In this document: in pieces, positions 41,054-53,047 of the stretch
How positions within the stretch are numbered: the stretch's first letter is position 1
Layout of the letters: every line of letters begins with the position of its first letter
NCBI RefSeq assembly: GCF_001422375.1
Contig: NZ_LMMU01000002.1
Span: 1 to 64,000, forward strand
DNA: 64,000 bases
Direction: 5' to 3'
From: Methylobacterium sp. Leaf99
GTDB lineage: Bacteria > Pseudomonadota > Alphaproteobacteria > Rhizobiales > Beijerinckiaceae
The notes under the pieces: generated by a model
What the model was told of the DNA's origin: nothing
The model's input: the letters and a program-made list of their open reading frames with translations, nothing else
The model's database searches: none
Position numbers and translations under genes: made by a program

Positions 41054-42187
41054 ATGCCGTTCGACGCCCTTCGCACACCGCTCCACGCCCTGCACCTGCG
41101 CCTCGGCGCCCGGATGGTGCCGTTCGCCGGCTATGCCATGCCGGTGCAGTACCCGGCGGGGCTGCTCAAGGAGCACCTGCACACCCGAGCCCAGGCCGGG
41201 CTGTTCGACGTGTCGCATATGGGCCAGATCCAGCTCGTCCCCCGGTCGGGCAGCCTCGCGGACGTCGCCCGCGCCCTGGAGACCCTGCTGCCCATCGACG
41301 TGCTCGGGCTCCAGCCCGGCCGTCAGCGCTACGGCCTCCTCCTCGATGGGGCCGGCGGCATCCGCGACGACCTGATGGTCGCCCAGTGCGGCGACAGCCT
41401 CCTCCTCGTGGTCAACGCCGCCAACAAGGCCGCCGACGAGGCGTACCTGCGGGCGCATCTCACGGGCATCTGCAAGATCGCGGTGCTGCCCCGCGCCCTC
41501 CTCGCCCTGCAAGGGCCGGGGGCGGAGGCCGCCCTGGCGCGCCTCGCCCCCGAGGTCGCCGCCATGCGCTTCATGGACGTGCGGGCCGTCCGTCTCGCCG
41601 GCACCTCCGCCCTCGTTGCCCGCTCCGGCTACACCGGCGAAGACGGCTTCGAGATCTCCGTGCCGGAGGACTACGCCGAAGCCCTGGCCGAAGCCCTGCT
41701 CGCCGACGCGACCGTCGAGCCCATCGGTCTCGGCGCCCGCGATTCGCTCCGCCTGGAAGCCGGCCTGTGCCTGCACGGGGCGGACATCGACACCGGCACC
41801 GACCCCGTCGAGGCCGGGCTGTCCTGGGCAATCCCTCCCGTGCGCCGCCGGGGCGGCGCACGGGAGGGCGGATTTCCGGGTGCCGCGCGCATTCTCGATG
41901 CCATCGCCACGGGCCCGTCCCGCACGCGCGTCGGCCTGCGCACCGAGGGCGCCGCCCCCGTCCGCGCCGGTGCCCCCCTGTTCGCCGAAGAGGCGGCGGG
42001 CGAGGCCATCGGCCGGGTCACCTCGGGTGGGTTCGGGCCGAGCCTGCAGGCGCCCGTCGCCATGGGCTACCTGCCCGTGGCGCTCGCCCGGCCCGGCACC
42101 CGCGTCTTCGCCGAGGTGCGCGGCCGGCGCCTGCCCATGGTGGTGAACGGCCTGCCCTTCGTGCCGTCCGGCTTCAAGCGCGCCTGA
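41054..42187 (+). CDS. gcvT: Glycine cleavage system T protein (aminomethyltransferase)
   Basis: 377 residues. It transfers the methylene group from the lipoyl arm of the H protein to tetrahydrofolate, releasing ammonia. [29 protein letters not shown] and [11 protein letters not shown] form the folate-binding start, and [15 protein letters not shown] is the conserved central block. It starts at the ATG at 41054; longer frames upstream run into the riboswitch. First gene of the gcv operon. Confidence 0.96.
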   Translation: MPFDALRTPLHALHLRLGARMVPFAGYAMPVQYPAGLLKEHLHTRAQAGLFDVSHMGQIQLVPRSGSLADVARALETLLPIDVLGLQPGRQRYGLLLDGAGGIRDDLMVAQCGDSLLLVVNAANKAADEAYLRAHLTGICKIAVLPRALLALQGPGAEAALARLAPEVAAMRFMDVRAVRLAGTSALVARSGYTGEDGFEISVPEDYAEALAEALLADATVEPIGLGARDSLRLEAGLCLHGADIDTGTDPVEAGLSWAIPPVRRRGGAREGGFPGAARILDAIATGPSRTRVGLRTEGAAPVRAGAPLFAEEAAGEAIGRVTSGGFGPSLQAPVAMGYLPVALARPGTRVFAEVRGRRLPMVVNGLPFVPSGFKRA

Positions 42188-42242
42188 ACCACGGCGCCGT
42201 CCCGGATTCCAACCTTCCCGACCTGACCCACAGGAGCGACCC

Positions 42243-42605
42243 ATGCTGCGATTCACCGACGAGCACGAATGGCTGGCCCGCGAGGGCGACGTCGCCACGG
42301 TGGGCATCACCACCCATGCGGCCGAGCAGCTCGGCGACCTCGTCTTCATCGAACTGCCGAAGGTCGGCGCCCGCCTCGTGAAAGGCGAGGCGGCGGCCGT
42401 GGTGGAATCGGTCAAAGCCGCTTCCGACGTCTACGCGCCGGTCTCGGGCGAGGTCACGGAGGTCAACGACGCGGCTTTGGCCGATCCGGCGAGCGTCGGC
42501 AGCGACCCGCAGGGCGCCGGCTGGCTCTACCGCATCCGCCTCGACGACCCGTCCGCCCTCGACGGCCTCATGGACGAGGCCGCCTACGCGGCCTTCCCGA
42601 AGTAG
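42243..42605 (+). CDS. gcvH: Glycine cleavage system H protein
   Basis: 120 residues. It is the lipoyl carrier that moves the aminomethyl group between the P, T and L proteins. The lipoylated lysine is K58 in [41 protein letters not shown] is the normal start. It lies 55 bases after gcvT, and a palindromic repeat separates it from gcvP. Confidence 0.97.
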   Translation: MLRFTDEHEWLAREGDVATVGITTHAAEQLGDLVFIELPKVGARLVKGEAAAVVESVKAASDVYAPVSGEVTEVNDAALADPASVGSDPQGAGWLYRIRLDDPSALDGLMDEAAYAAFPK

Positions 42606-42617
42606 GGCGGAGCAGAA

Positions 42618-42751
42618 CCCTCCCCCCTCCGCGGGGGAGGGTGGACCGCGAATGCGGGCCGGGAGAGGGGAGCACCGCCCTTTCCGGAAAGGTCCGCGCG
42701 ACCCCTCTCCCACCTGCTCCGCAGGCACCCTCTCCCGCAGAGGGGAGAGGG
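42618..42751. repeat. Dispersed palindromic repeat, copy 3 (inside the gcv operon)
   Basis: Begins CCCTCCCCCCTCCGCGGGGGAGGG and ends CCTCTCCCGCAGAGGGGAGAGG, with CCTTTCCGGAAAGG in the middle. It fills the 185-base gap between gcvH and gcvP. Its folded RNA could alter the ratio of H to P protein. Confidence 0.8.
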
Positions 42752-42790
42752 TCGAGGGCGCGAACGCCACTCACACCTTAAGGTCCAGCC

Positions 42791-45637
<2,847 letters not shown>

Positions 45638-45643
45638 GGCCGC

Positions 45644-45683
45644 CCCAGGCGCTCCCGTCCCGTTCGGGGTGGGAGCGCCTGGG
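45644..45683 (+). terminator. Hairpin terminator after gcvP
   Basis: A perfect 13-bp stem (CCCAGGCGCTCCC with GGGAGCGCCTGGG) with a 14-base loop, 7 bases after the gcvP stop. There is no T run, so it may depend on Rho or act as a 3'-end stabiliser. Confidence 0.65.
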
Positions 45684-45931
45684 ATACGAAGGGGCGAGAT
45701 TGGATCCTGCGGGTCCGTTGGTGGACCGACAGGCCATCCATGCGGAGCGCGATTGCCACCGCCGATTGGCGGCCTTATCGTCCGCTTCAGGCTGACGCTG
45801 CCTGCCGCTCGCCCCCGCAAGGGGATGGTGAAAGCGTCGTTCCACGTCTTCCCGCATTGCACTCCTTCCCAAGGGCGAATGCGTCAGCAACGCGAGCCCT
45901 GACGACGATTTGCCCAGGTCGAAGGAAGGCT

Positions 45932-46474
45932 ATGCGTTCTCATCACCCTGAGCCGAAAATCATGGCCAAAGCCCTGCGCGCAGCGCTGCAGGAGCACCAG
46001 GTCGCCATCACCCATGCGGCGGCGCTCGAAATCGTCGCAGCCCAGCACGGCTTTGCAAACTGGAATGTCTTCGCCGCCGAAGGCCGTGCGACCGTCGAGG
46101 AAGGCATCCGTTTCAGCCAGACCTGCCCGATCATGCGGATCTTCGATGAAGGCGTCGCCAGGGCGTTCTATCTCGACTTCCTCGGTTTTCACCTGGATTG
46201 GGAGCATCGCTACGGCGAAAACTTTCCGCTCTATGCCCAAGTCTCGCGGGCCGGGCTGATCCTGCATCTCAGCGGCCATCATGGAGATGCGACGCCGGGA
46301 TCGTCGGCGTTCGTGCGGATGCAGGGAGTCGAAGCCTATCAGCGGGAACTGACGGGGAAGGACTACAAGCACAATAAGCCGGGCTTGAAAGACGAGCCCC
46401 ACGGCCTCGTAATGACCGTGACCGATCCGTTCAACAACCGCATCCACTTTTGCCAGGATAAGCCGCCGGCTTGA
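45932..46474 (+). CDS. Glyoxalase-superfamily protein with N-terminal helical domain
   Basis: 180 residues. An N-terminal part (about 1-50, AKALRAALQEHQVAITHAAALEIVAAQHGFANWN) resembles the small domain often fused to this family. The rest is one glyoxalase/bleomycin-resistance module: RAFYLDFLGFHLDWEHRYGENFPLYAQVS, LILHLSGHHGD and a closing MTVTDPFNNRIHF. The metal-binding positions resemble the family, but no substrate can be assigned. GAAGGAAGG lies just before the ATG. The 294 bases upstream hold the gcvP hairpin and otherwise nothing I recognise. Confidence 0.78.
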   Translation: MRSHHPEPKIMAKALRAALQEHQVAITHAAALEIVAAQHGFANWNVFAAEGRATVEEGIRFSQTCPIMRIFDEGVARAFYLDFLGFHLDWEHRYGENFPLYAQVSRAGLILHLSGHHGDATPGSSAFVRMQGVEAYQRELTGKDYKHNKPGLKDEPHGLVMTVTDPFNNRIHFCQDKPPA

Positions 46475-46571
46475 ACCAGTTGGAGCGGACGTCGTCTACG
46501 CTTTCTGCTCCAGCCATAACGGACCGAGGGCGCCGGCACCGCACGCCGGAATCCGTTGCGGAGGAACGGCC

Positions 46572-47084
46572 ATGTCCGAAACGCGCTACACGATTCTCGC
46601 CAGCCCCATCGGGCCCCTCGTCCTCGCGGGTACGGATGAGCGGCTGGCCCGCATCGGCTTTCCCACCGGCAAGGGCGCGGTGACACCTGGGGTGGACTGG
46701 CACCGGGACGATGCGGCTTTCGCCGAGGCGCGGGCGCAGTTCGCCGCCTATTTCGACGGACGCCTCACCCGGTTCGACCTCGCCCTCGCGCCGCGCGGCA
46801 CGCCGTTCCAGCGGGCGGTCTGGTCGGAACTCACCCGCATTCCGCCGGGTGAGACCATCTCCTATGGCGAACTCGCCCGGCGCATCGGCCGCCCGAACGC
46901 CAGCCGGGCCGTGGGCGCGGCCAACGGCGCCAATCCGCTCCCCATCGTCGTCCCCTGCCACCGGGTGATCGGCGCCGGCGGCGCGCTCACGGGCTTTGCC
47001 GGCGGCGTCGAGACCAAGCGCTTCCTGCTGGCCTTGGAAGGCGGCCCGGCCGTGCCGGGACCGGGGCAGCTCAGTCTGCTGTGA
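46572..47084 (+). CDS. ogt: Methylated-DNA--protein-cysteine methyltransferase
   Basis: 170 residues. It repairs O6-alkylguanine by transferring the alkyl group to its own cysteine, C129 in IVVPCHRVIGAGGALTGFAGG. The helix-turn-helix region with the arginine finger (PNASRAVGAANGANPLP) is intact. There is no Ada-type N-terminal domain, so it is the constitutive Ogt type. GAGGAACGG precedes the ATG. Confidence 0.95.
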   Translation: MSETRYTILASPIGPLVLAGTDERLARIGFPTGKGAVTPGVDWHRDDAAFAEARAQFAAYFDGRLTRFDLALAPRGTPFQRAVWSELTRIPPGETISYGELARRIGRPNASRAVGAANGANPLPIVVPCHRVIGAGGALTGFAGGVETKRFLLALEGGPAVPGPGQLSLL

Positions 47085-47151
47085 CAGATCGTGACTGCGG
47101 CAGCCGGTCGATGATCGATGACGCCCCCGTCCAGCGCGTTCAGGTTCTCCC

Positions 47152-47433
47152 CTAAAGACCGAGCTCGGAATGTGATCCGAGGCGCACGAGTTGAAGTGTC
47201 GTTTTATCGACCAGCCGATAGATCAGAACGAGATCCGGTTTGACGTGACAATCGCGGTGATCCTTCCAGTTTCCTGTCAGGGCGTGGTCGCGCAGTTTCG
47301 GCGCGAGGGCGCGATCGTTCACGAGATCCTCCAGGATGGCAATCAGATCCGCCCGGAGCGTCGCTTGATGCCGGCCGCGCTGCTCCCGTTTGAAGTCGCG
47401 CTTGAACTGCGTCGTCCGTTCAATCGTCCGCAG
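47152..47433 (-). CDS. YafQ-family mRNA interferase toxin, non-standard start
   Basis: 93 residues if read from CTG at 47433: MRTIERTTQFKRDFKRE, then LRDHALTGNWKDHRDCHVKPDLVLIYRL and LVRLGSHSELGL. These match the YafQ toxin family, which cleaves translating mRNA. There is no ATG, GTG or TTG between the upstream in-frame stop and the conserved start. The family usually begins Met-Arg-Thr-Ile, so CTG occupies the place of ATG. Either CTG is used, or a mutation has lowered expression. It overlaps the antitoxin gene by 14 bases, the usual layout. Confidence 0.75.
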   Translation of the reverse strand: MRTIERTTQFKRDFKREQRGRHQATLRADLIAILEDLVNDRALAPKLRDHALTGNWKDHRDCHVKPDLVLIYRLVDKTTLQLVRLGSHSELGL

Positions 47434-47683
47434 CGAGATCGGCCATCAGCGCCGTGACGCCCGAAAAGCGCGTGAGTTTGCCTTCGCGGGCCTCGCGCAT
47501 GGCCGCGACGGTCGTCTCGTTCGGCACCAGGGGCTCGAACGGGAGGGCCTTCTCGCGGGCGACGCGGGTGAGCATCATCCGGATCGCATCGGATGGCGTC
47601 AGGCCGATGGCCGCGAGAACGATGGTGGCCTCCTCCTTCGTGGCGGCGTCGATCCGAGCCTGAATCAGCTTGTTGGCGGCCAT
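47420..47683 (-). CDS. RelB/DinJ-family antitoxin
   Basis: 87 residues. MAANKLIQARIDAATKEEATIVLAAIGLTPSDAIRMMLTRVA is the ribbon-helix-helix start of RelB/DinJ antitoxins, followed by a toxin-wrapping tail with EKALPFEPLVPNETTVAAM. It pairs with the YafQ-like toxin downstream. An ATG 15 codons upstream lies in non-matching sequence and is rejected. Confidence 0.86.
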   Translation of the reverse strand: MAANKLIQARIDAATKEEATIVLAAIGLTPSDAIRMMLTRVAREKALPFEPLVPNETTVAAMREAREGKLTRFSGVTALMADLAADD

Positions 47684-47742
47684 GGTGGTTTTCCCGTCTG
47701 CACGACACTGTAATGCAGACCAGGACATTTCGCGAGGGGGGC

Positions 47743-49434
47743 ATGGCGGAGACGAACACGCGTTTGGGACGCCTCGGCCAGGATGCGGTGCGGCTCCTGC
47801 GTCCGCTCTGGCCGCTGGTCGCGGGCTCCTCGGCCATCGGCGCGGCGAGCGGGCTGGCGACGGCGGCGGTCCTGGCCAAGGTCAACACGGCGATCCACGC
47901 CGAGGGCGGCCTGCCGGAGAACTTTTTGCCGATCTTCCTCGGCCTCGTCGTCCTCGGCGTCGGCGGGTCCCTCGTCTCCGGCCTCGGCAGCAGCCTGGCC
48001 GGCGGGCGCATCAACGCGACCCTGAACCGGGATCTGGCGGACCTGATCCTGACCGCGCCGCTCTCCCGCATCGAACGGCTCGGCCGCCACCGCGTCCTCG
48101 CCTCCCTGAACGAGGACGCCGGCACCCTCTCGCGGGTCATCGGGCTCCTGTCGGGCCTGATCATCCAGATCGGCGTGCTGACCGGCTGCCTCGCCTACCT
48201 GCTCACCCTCTCACCGCCCCTGTTCGCGATCACCGCCATCGGCTTCGGCCTCGGCAGCTACGGCGAGGCCGTCCTGCGCCGCCGGGCGATGGTCCATTTC
48301 CGGACGCGCCGCACCCTCGTGGAGACACAGCAGAAGCACTACCAGACCCTCACCGAGGGCTGCCGGGAACTGCGCCTCAACAAGGTGCGCCGCCTGCGGG
48401 TGCGCAACGAGGCCCTGGCCGGCTGCATCGAGAGCCTGCGGCGCAACGCCTGGACGACGCAGACGCTGTTCGAGTTCTCCTACCTGATCAAGAAGCTCGC
48501 CCTGTTCGCCACCATCGCGGCGATCATCGCCTACAAGGCCCTCGTCGGGATCGACAATGCCGTCCTGTCGGGCTTCGTGCTGGTGCTGCTCTACGTGGAG
48601 ACGCCGGTCAGCTACATCCTCGCCTGCCTGCCCGAGATCGGCCGGGCGCAGGTCGCCTACGGGCGCATCGCCGAATTCTCGGCGGATCGGGACATGGCCG
48701 AGCCCGATCTCCTCACACCCGCCATCCCGCCCGCATCCACCGGCATCGACACCATCGAGCTGCGTGGCGTCAGCCACACCTTCCCGTCCGTGGACGGCGG
48801 GCCGGCCTTCACCCTCGGCCCCGTCGACCTGACCCTCCGGCGGGGCGAAATCCTGTTCATCGTCGGCGAGAACGGCTCGGGCAAGACCACCCTGATCAAG
48901 CTGATCCTCGGCCTCTACCCGCCGCAGACGGGCACGCTCCTCCTCGACGGCGTGCCGGTGACGGGGGAGACCCGCGACGCCTATCGCCAGCACTTCTCGG
49001 CGGTGTTCTTCGACTACACCCTGTTCGACGACCTCGTGATGCCCGCCGGCCTGGGCGCACGGGCGGGGGACGCCTACCTCGAAAAACTCGATCTCGCCCA
49101 CAAGGTCGCGATCCGGGACGGCGCGTTCTCGACCACGGATCTGTCGGCGGGGCAGCGCAAGCGCCTCGCCCTGATCCAGGCCTCTCTGGAAGGACGCCCG
49201 GTCCTCGTCCTCGACGAGTGGGCCGCCGAGCAGGACCCGACCTTCCGGCGCCTGTTCTACGCGGACCTGCTGCCGGCCCTGAAGCGCGAGGGCCGGACCC
49301 TCGTCGTCATCAGCCACGACGACCGCTACTTCGACGCCGCCGACCGGGTGATCCACCTGGACGACGGCCGGATGACCGAGGCGCCGGGCGGGGTCCCGGC
49401 CCGGGCGGAGCCCTCCTACTTCGGCAGCGCGTAG
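47743..49434 (+). CDS. Cyclic-peptide-type ABC exporter (SyrD/PvdE-like)
   Basis: 563 residues: an N-terminal membrane domain with about six segments and a C-terminal ATPase. The Walker A motif is GENGSGKTT, the signature LSAGQRKRLAL and the Walker B VLVLDEWAAEQD. The DEWAAEQDP sequence and overall length fit the SyrD/PvdE family, which exports siderophore precursors, lipopeptides or other small peptides from the cytoplasm. No peptide synthetase or precursor gene is near it here. GAGGGGGG lies just before the ATG at 47743; an ATG at 47713 would add ten residues. Confidence 0.86.
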   Translation: MAETNTRLGRLGQDAVRLLRPLWPLVAGSSAIGAASGLATAAVLAKVNTAIHAEGGLPENFLPIFLGLVVLGVGGSLVSGLGSSLAGGRINATLNRDLADLILTAPLSRIERLGRHRVLASLNEDAGTLSRVIGLLSGLIIQIGVLTGCLAYLLTLSPPLFAITAIGFGLGSYGEAVLRRRAMVHFRTRRTLVETQQKHYQTLTEGCRELRLNKVRRLRVRNEALAGCIESLRRNAWTTQTLFEFSYLIKKLALFATIAAIIAYKALVGIDNAVLSGFVLVLLYVETPVSYILACLPEIGRAQVAYGRIAEFSADRDMAEPDLLTPAIPPASTGIDTIELRGVSHTFPSVDGGPAFTLGPVDLTLRRGEILFIVGENGSGKTTLIKLILGLYPPQTGTLLLDGVPVTGETRDAYRQHFSAVFFDYTLFDDLVMPAGLGARAGDAYLEKLDLAHKVAIRDGAFSTTDLSAGQRKRLALIQASLEGRPVLVLDEWAAEQDPTFRRLFYADLLPALKREGRTLVVISHDDRYFDAADRVIHLDDGRMTEAPGGVPARAEPSYFGSA

Positions 49435-50111
49435 ATGTTCACGTCGAGCTTCTCGTCGGCCTTGTCGTTGAGGTCGGTGACGTATTCCTCGATGAACCGG
49501 TCCTGCACCACCACGTCCTTGGCGTCGAGGTAGGCGGTCAGGGTCTCGTAGGTGCCGTCGATCTCGTCGTAGGAGCCCCGGTGCGGGAAGCGCAGGGCCT
49601 TGCCGCTCGGGGTGGTGCCGAAGCGCAGGCCGTCGACCTCGGCGGGCTTCGGGTCCGGCATCGCCGCGATGGGGATCATCGCGTCGTACTGGAACCCGTC
49701 GTCGTCGGTCTTGGCGAAGACCGCCAGCGGCCGGCCCACGGGCGCGATCCCGGCCTTGGCGAGATCCGCCTCGATGCGCTGGAACGCCGCCTTCAGGCTC
49801 GGCACCGCTTCCTCCCACTTCGCCCGCCCCGCCAGGATCGCGGCGGGCTTGGCCGGCAGGGACACGGTATCGACGTCGTTGGCGTCGCCCGGCGTCTCCA
49901 CCAGGGTCTTTCGCGGGGCGGCCGTGGGGGTCGCGGCCGGGGCGGCGCCCGCCTGGGCCGGAACCGGCACGTCGGGGCTGCCCGGACCGGCCGGGCCGGG
50001 GGTCGTCGTGGTTGGCAGCGGATTGGCGACGGCGGGCGGCACCGCCTCTTCCGCGTGGGCGAGGCCGGCAGCCAGGCATCCGGCGAGCAGCGTCAGGCGA
50101 AAGCGAATCAC
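49416..50111 (-). CDS. Periplasmic GyrI-like (effector-binding) domain protein
   Basis: 231 residues from the GTG at 50111. A signal peptide ([20 protein letters not shown]) is followed by a Pro/Thr/Ala-rich linker to about residue 75, then a GyrI/AraC-effector-binding-like domain: [54 protein letters not shown] and [11 protein letters not shown]. Such domains bind small molecules; an exported form without DNA-binding part is less common. Its end overlaps the exporter gene end by 19 bases, tail to tail. Confidence 0.72.
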   Translation of the reverse strand: MIRFRLTLLAGCLAAGLAHAEEAVPPAVANPLPTTTTPGPAGPGSPDVPVPAQAGAAPAATPTAAPRKTLVETPGDANDVDTVSLPAKPAAILAGRAKWEEAVPSLKAAFQRIEADLAKAGIAPVGRPLAVFAKTDDDGFQYDAMIPIAAMPDPKPAEVDGLRFGTTPSGKALRFPHRGSYDEIDGTYETLTAYLDAKDVVVQDRFIEEYVTDLNDKADEKLDVNIYALPK

Positions 50112-50341
50112 GGCGGGCGCTCCGGAGGATCGCGGCCTCCCGGGGAGGCCGAAGCATGGGATGTCAACGTAGTGACGAAGCCGGTCGCCCGCGAGGCGCA
50201 TCGGGTGTCCGCGCGCACGAACGTGAGCGGGCGCGGCGCTTCTGCAACGCAGCCCCCCGGCGGCTCCGCGTGCGCGGCCCGAGGCTTTCGCCTATATGCG
50301 GGGGCCCGGGCCCTTCCGCCGGGGCAGCCATCCCGAGAGAC

Positions 50342-51229
50342 ATGAGCGCACTCGCCCACCGACGGTTCCTGAAGATGAACGGCGCCGGCAACGCCATCGT
50401 GGTGCTGGACCTGCGCGGCACCGACATCCGGGTCGCCGCCGAGGAGGTCCGGGCCATCGCGGCCCATCCGACGTCCGCCTTCGACCAGCTCATGGTGATC
50501 CACGACGCGCGCACCCCCGGCACGGACGCTGCCCTGCGCATCTACAACACCGACGGCTCGGAGGCCGGCGCCTGCGGCAACGGCACGCGCTGCGTCGCCT
50601 ACGCCATGCTCGACGATCCCGCCATGGCCCGCCCCGCCGAGAGCGGGCGCCTGACCCTGGAGACGCGGGGCGGTCTAGTGAGCGTCAAGCGCATGGCCGA
50701 GCGGTCCTTCACCGTCGACATGGGCCGGCCCAGGCTCAAGTGGGACGAGATCCCCCTGGCCGAGCCGTTCCAGGACACCCGGCGCATCGAGCTCCAGGTC
50801 GGCCCCATCGACGCGCCGGTGCTGCACTCGCCGGCGGTGGTCAACATGGGCAACCCGCACGCGATCTTCTTCGTCGATCGCGATCCGGAGACCTACGACC
50901 TCGCCCGCATCGGCCCGATGCTGGAGAACCATCCGCTCTTTCCCGACCGCGCCAACATCTCCCTCGCCCGGGTGACGGGCCCCGACGCCATCACCCTGCG
51001 GGTGTGGGAGCGGGGCGCCGGCCTGACCCTCGCCTGCGGCACCGCCGCCTGCGCCACCATGGTGGCGGCCTCGCGCCTGCGCATGATCGGCCGGGGCGCC
51101 ACCGTGACCCTGCCCGGCGGCGACCTCGTCATCGAGTGGCGCGCCGACGACCACGTCCTCATGACCGGCCCCGTGGCGCTCGAATGGGACGGCACCTTCG
51201 ATCCCGCCCTGTTCGCGGGCGCCGCCTGA
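50342..51229 (+). CDS. dapF: Diaminopimelate epimerase
   Basis: 295 residues. It makes meso-diaminopimelate for lysine and peptidoglycan. Both catalytic cysteines are present: one in [11 protein letters not shown] and one in [27 protein letters not shown] is the usual start. GAGAG precedes the ATG. mtaB follows with no gap. Confidence 0.96.
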   Translation: MSALAHRRFLKMNGAGNAIVVLDLRGTDIRVAAEEVRAIAAHPTSAFDQLMVIHDARTPGTDAALRIYNTDGSEAGACGNGTRCVAYAMLDDPAMARPAESGRLTLETRGGLVSVKRMAERSFTVDMGRPRLKWDEIPLAEPFQDTRRIELQVGPIDAPVLHSPAVVNMGNPHAIFFVDRDPETYDLARIGPMLENHPLFPDRANISLARVTGPDAITLRVWERGAGLTLACGTAACATMVAASRLRMIGRGATVTLPGGDLVIEWRADDHVLMTGPVALEWDGTFDPALFAGAA

Positions 51230-52471
51230 ATGGCCGTCGAGACCCTCACCTTCGGCTGCCGGCTCAACACCGTCGAGGCGGAGGTGATGCGCGGCCACGC
51301 CGAGCCCCATGCGGGCGACGACCTCGTCATCGTCAACACCTGCGCGGTGACCCAGGAGGCCGGGCGTCAGGCCCGCAAGGCGATCCGCCGCCTCGCCCGC
51401 GACCGGCCGGGCGCGCGCATCGTCGTCACCGGCTGCGGCGCGCAGGTGGAGACCGACCTCTACGCCGCCATGCCGGAGGTCGCCCGCCTCGTCGGCAACG
51501 ACGCGAAGACGCGTCGAGAGACCTGGGCACCCGCCCGCGTCCCCCCCGACCGCGCGGCGGTGGACGACATCATGGCCGTCCGCACGGCCGCGCCGACCCG
51601 GATCGCCGCCATCGCCGGGCAGACCCGGGCCTTCGTGCCGGTGCAGAACGGCTGCGACCACCGCTGCACCTTCTGCGTCATCCCGTTCGGGCGCGGCAAC
51701 TCGCGCTCCGTGCCCCCGGCGGACGTGGTCGATCAGGTCCGCCGCATCGTCGACCATGGCGGGCGGGAGGTGGTGCTCACGGGCGTCGATCTCACCGCCT
51801 ACGGCCGCGATTTTTCGGACCCATCGAGCCTCGGACGCCTGACGCAGGCGATCCTGTCCGGCGTGCCCGACCTCGCCCGCCTGCGCCTGTCCTCCATCGA
51901 TTCCATCGAGGCCGACGACGCCCTCATGGACGCCATCGCCGGCGCGGCCCGGCTGATGCCGCATCTCCACCTCTCGCTCCAGGCCGGCGACGACCTCATC
52001 CTCAAGCGGATGAAGCGCCGCCACGGCCGCGCCGATGCGATCCGCTTCTGCGCCGCCGTGCGCCGCCTGCGGCCGGAGGTGGTGTTCGGCGCCGACCTCA
52101 TCGCGGGGTTTCCCACGGAGACGGAGGCGCAGTTCGCCCGCTCCCTCGACCTCGTGGCCGAATGCGGCCTGACCCATCTCCACGTGTTCCCGTACTCGCC
52201 CCGCCCCGGCACCCCGGCCGCGCGGATGCCGCCGGTGCCGGGGGACGTGGTGCGCGCCCGCGCCGCGCGGTTGCGGGCTGCGGGGGCGGCGGCCCTGGAG
52301 GGGCATCTCGAGGGTCAGGTCGGGCGCACCCACCGGGTGCTGACCGAGCGCGGCGGCCTCGGCCGCACGGAGGGGTTCACCCCGGTGCGGCTGGCGGCGG
52401 ACGCAGCGGCCGGAGAACTGCGGGACGTCACCATCGCCGGGCATGACGGGAAGGTGCTGATCGCGGCCTGA
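51230..52471 (+). CDS. mtaB: tRNA (N6-threonylcarbamoyladenosine-37) methylthiotransferase MtaB
   Basis: 413 residues. It adds a methylthio group to t6A37 of tRNAs that read ANN codons. The N-terminal cluster cysteines are in TFGCRLN, VNTCAVT and VTGCGAQ. The radical-SAM cluster is CDHRCTFC. A C-terminal TRAM-like part follows. FGCRLN rather than the MiaB-type start points to MtaB. It begins at the base after the dapF stop, so the two are probably one transcript. Confidence 0.93.
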   Translation: MAVETLTFGCRLNTVEAEVMRGHAEPHAGDDLVIVNTCAVTQEAGRQARKAIRRLARDRPGARIVVTGCGAQVETDLYAAMPEVARLVGNDAKTRRETWAPARVPPDRAAVDDIMAVRTAAPTRIAAIAGQTRAFVPVQNGCDHRCTFCVIPFGRGNSRSVPPADVVDQVRRIVDHGGREVVLTGVDLTAYGRDFSDPSSLGRLTQAILSGVPDLARLRLSSIDSIEADDALMDAIAGAARLMPHLHLSLQAGDDLILKRMKRRHGRADAIRFCAAVRRLRPEVVFGADLIAGFPTETEAQFARSLDLVAECGLTHLHVFPYSPRPGTPAARMPPVPGDVVRARAARLRAAGAAALEGHLEGQVGRTHRVLTERGGLGRTEGFTPVRLAADAAAGELRDVTIAGHDGKVLIAA

Positions 52472-52475
52472 CGAA

Positions 52476-52609
52476 CCCTCCCCCCTTTGCGGGGGAGGGT
52501 GCCTGCGGAGCAGGCGGGAGAGGGGCAGCGCGACTTTCCAGGATATGGCAGTGCTCCCCCTCATCCGACCCGCTGACGCGGGCCACCTTCTCCCGCAGGG
52601 GGGAGAAGG
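52476..52609. repeat. Dispersed palindromic repeat, copy 4
   Basis: CCCTCCCCCCTTTGCGGGGGAGGG, GGGAGAGGGGCAGC, then CTCATCCGACCCGC and CTTCTCCCGCAGGGGGGAGAAGG. It begins 5 bases after the mtaB stop and shares block order with copy 2. Confidence 0.8.
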
Positions 52610-52649
52610 ATTTCTCGCCGCGACGCCAGCGTCAGAATGCCGAAATGTC

Positions 52650-52678
52650 TTGACAATATTCCTATTCCGTGGTTGTCT
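52650..52678 (+). promoter_or_regulatory. Promoter upstream of the structured RNA candidate
   Basis: A perfect TTGACA (52650-52655), 17 bases and TTGTCT (52673-52678) inside a short AT-rich patch (ATATTCCTATTCC) in otherwise very GC-rich DNA. No convincing coding frame starts downstream. Confidence 0.5.
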
Positions 52679-52684
52679 CCGCTC

Positions 52685-53042
52685 ACTCGCCTCCCACACG
52701 GGAGGCCCCCCGGCGGACCGGGTCGGGGGGCTCGGGGGGAGGAGACGGTGCCCCGCGTCGATGGCCCGGTCGCCATCGCCCCCCCGGGCCGCGCCGGCGA
52801 CGCAAGGTGCCCTGGACGGGGAGGCCGTGCTGAGGCTGGCTCCGGGACCCTGGGGCGCACCGAGAGAACGGACGGTCCGCCCACTACGAGGCGGGCTCGG
52901 GGCTTCGTGCCCTGATTAGTCGGCTGCCGCACCGGCGCTTCCGCAAGGGGCGTCGCGTCGAGCGGAGGAGGGCCGCCACTAGCCGAGTCGCCGACGCCGT
53001 GAAGACATCGTGACGAAACGGACCGGCCCCGAAACGGGCCGG
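52685..53042 (+). ncRNA. Candidate structured non-coding RNA of unknown type
   Basis: About 360 bases without a believable gene, behind a good promoter. Helices seen: GCCTCCC/GGGAGGC (52689-52706), GCCCCCC/GGGGGGC (52705-52731), GGTGCCCC with GGGGCGCACC (52747-52861) enclosing GCGTCG/CGACGC and GGCCCGG/CCGGGCC, then CCGCCC/GGCGGG (52877-52895), and a terminator-like CCGGCCC/GGGCCGG (53023-53042). It lacks the hallmark sequences of RNase P RNA, SRP RNA and tmRNA as I know them. 6S RNA cannot be excluded. GC-rich DNA makes chance helices common, so this remains a candidate. Confidence 0.4.
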
Positions 53043-53047
53043 GCCGG

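Noticed and set aside
52637-52915. A 92-codon plus-strand frame across the RNA candidate
   Set aside because: Its ATG lies upstream of the predicted -35 box, it has no ribosome site, and its composition (Pro, Gly, Arg) is what random GC-rich DNA gives.
52685-53042. RNase P RNA, SRP RNA or tmRNA as the identity of the RNA candidate
   Set aside because: The hallmark strings (GAGGAAAGTCCGG, the GGAAG-type SRP loop, a tag-peptide frame with a tRNA-like end) are not present.
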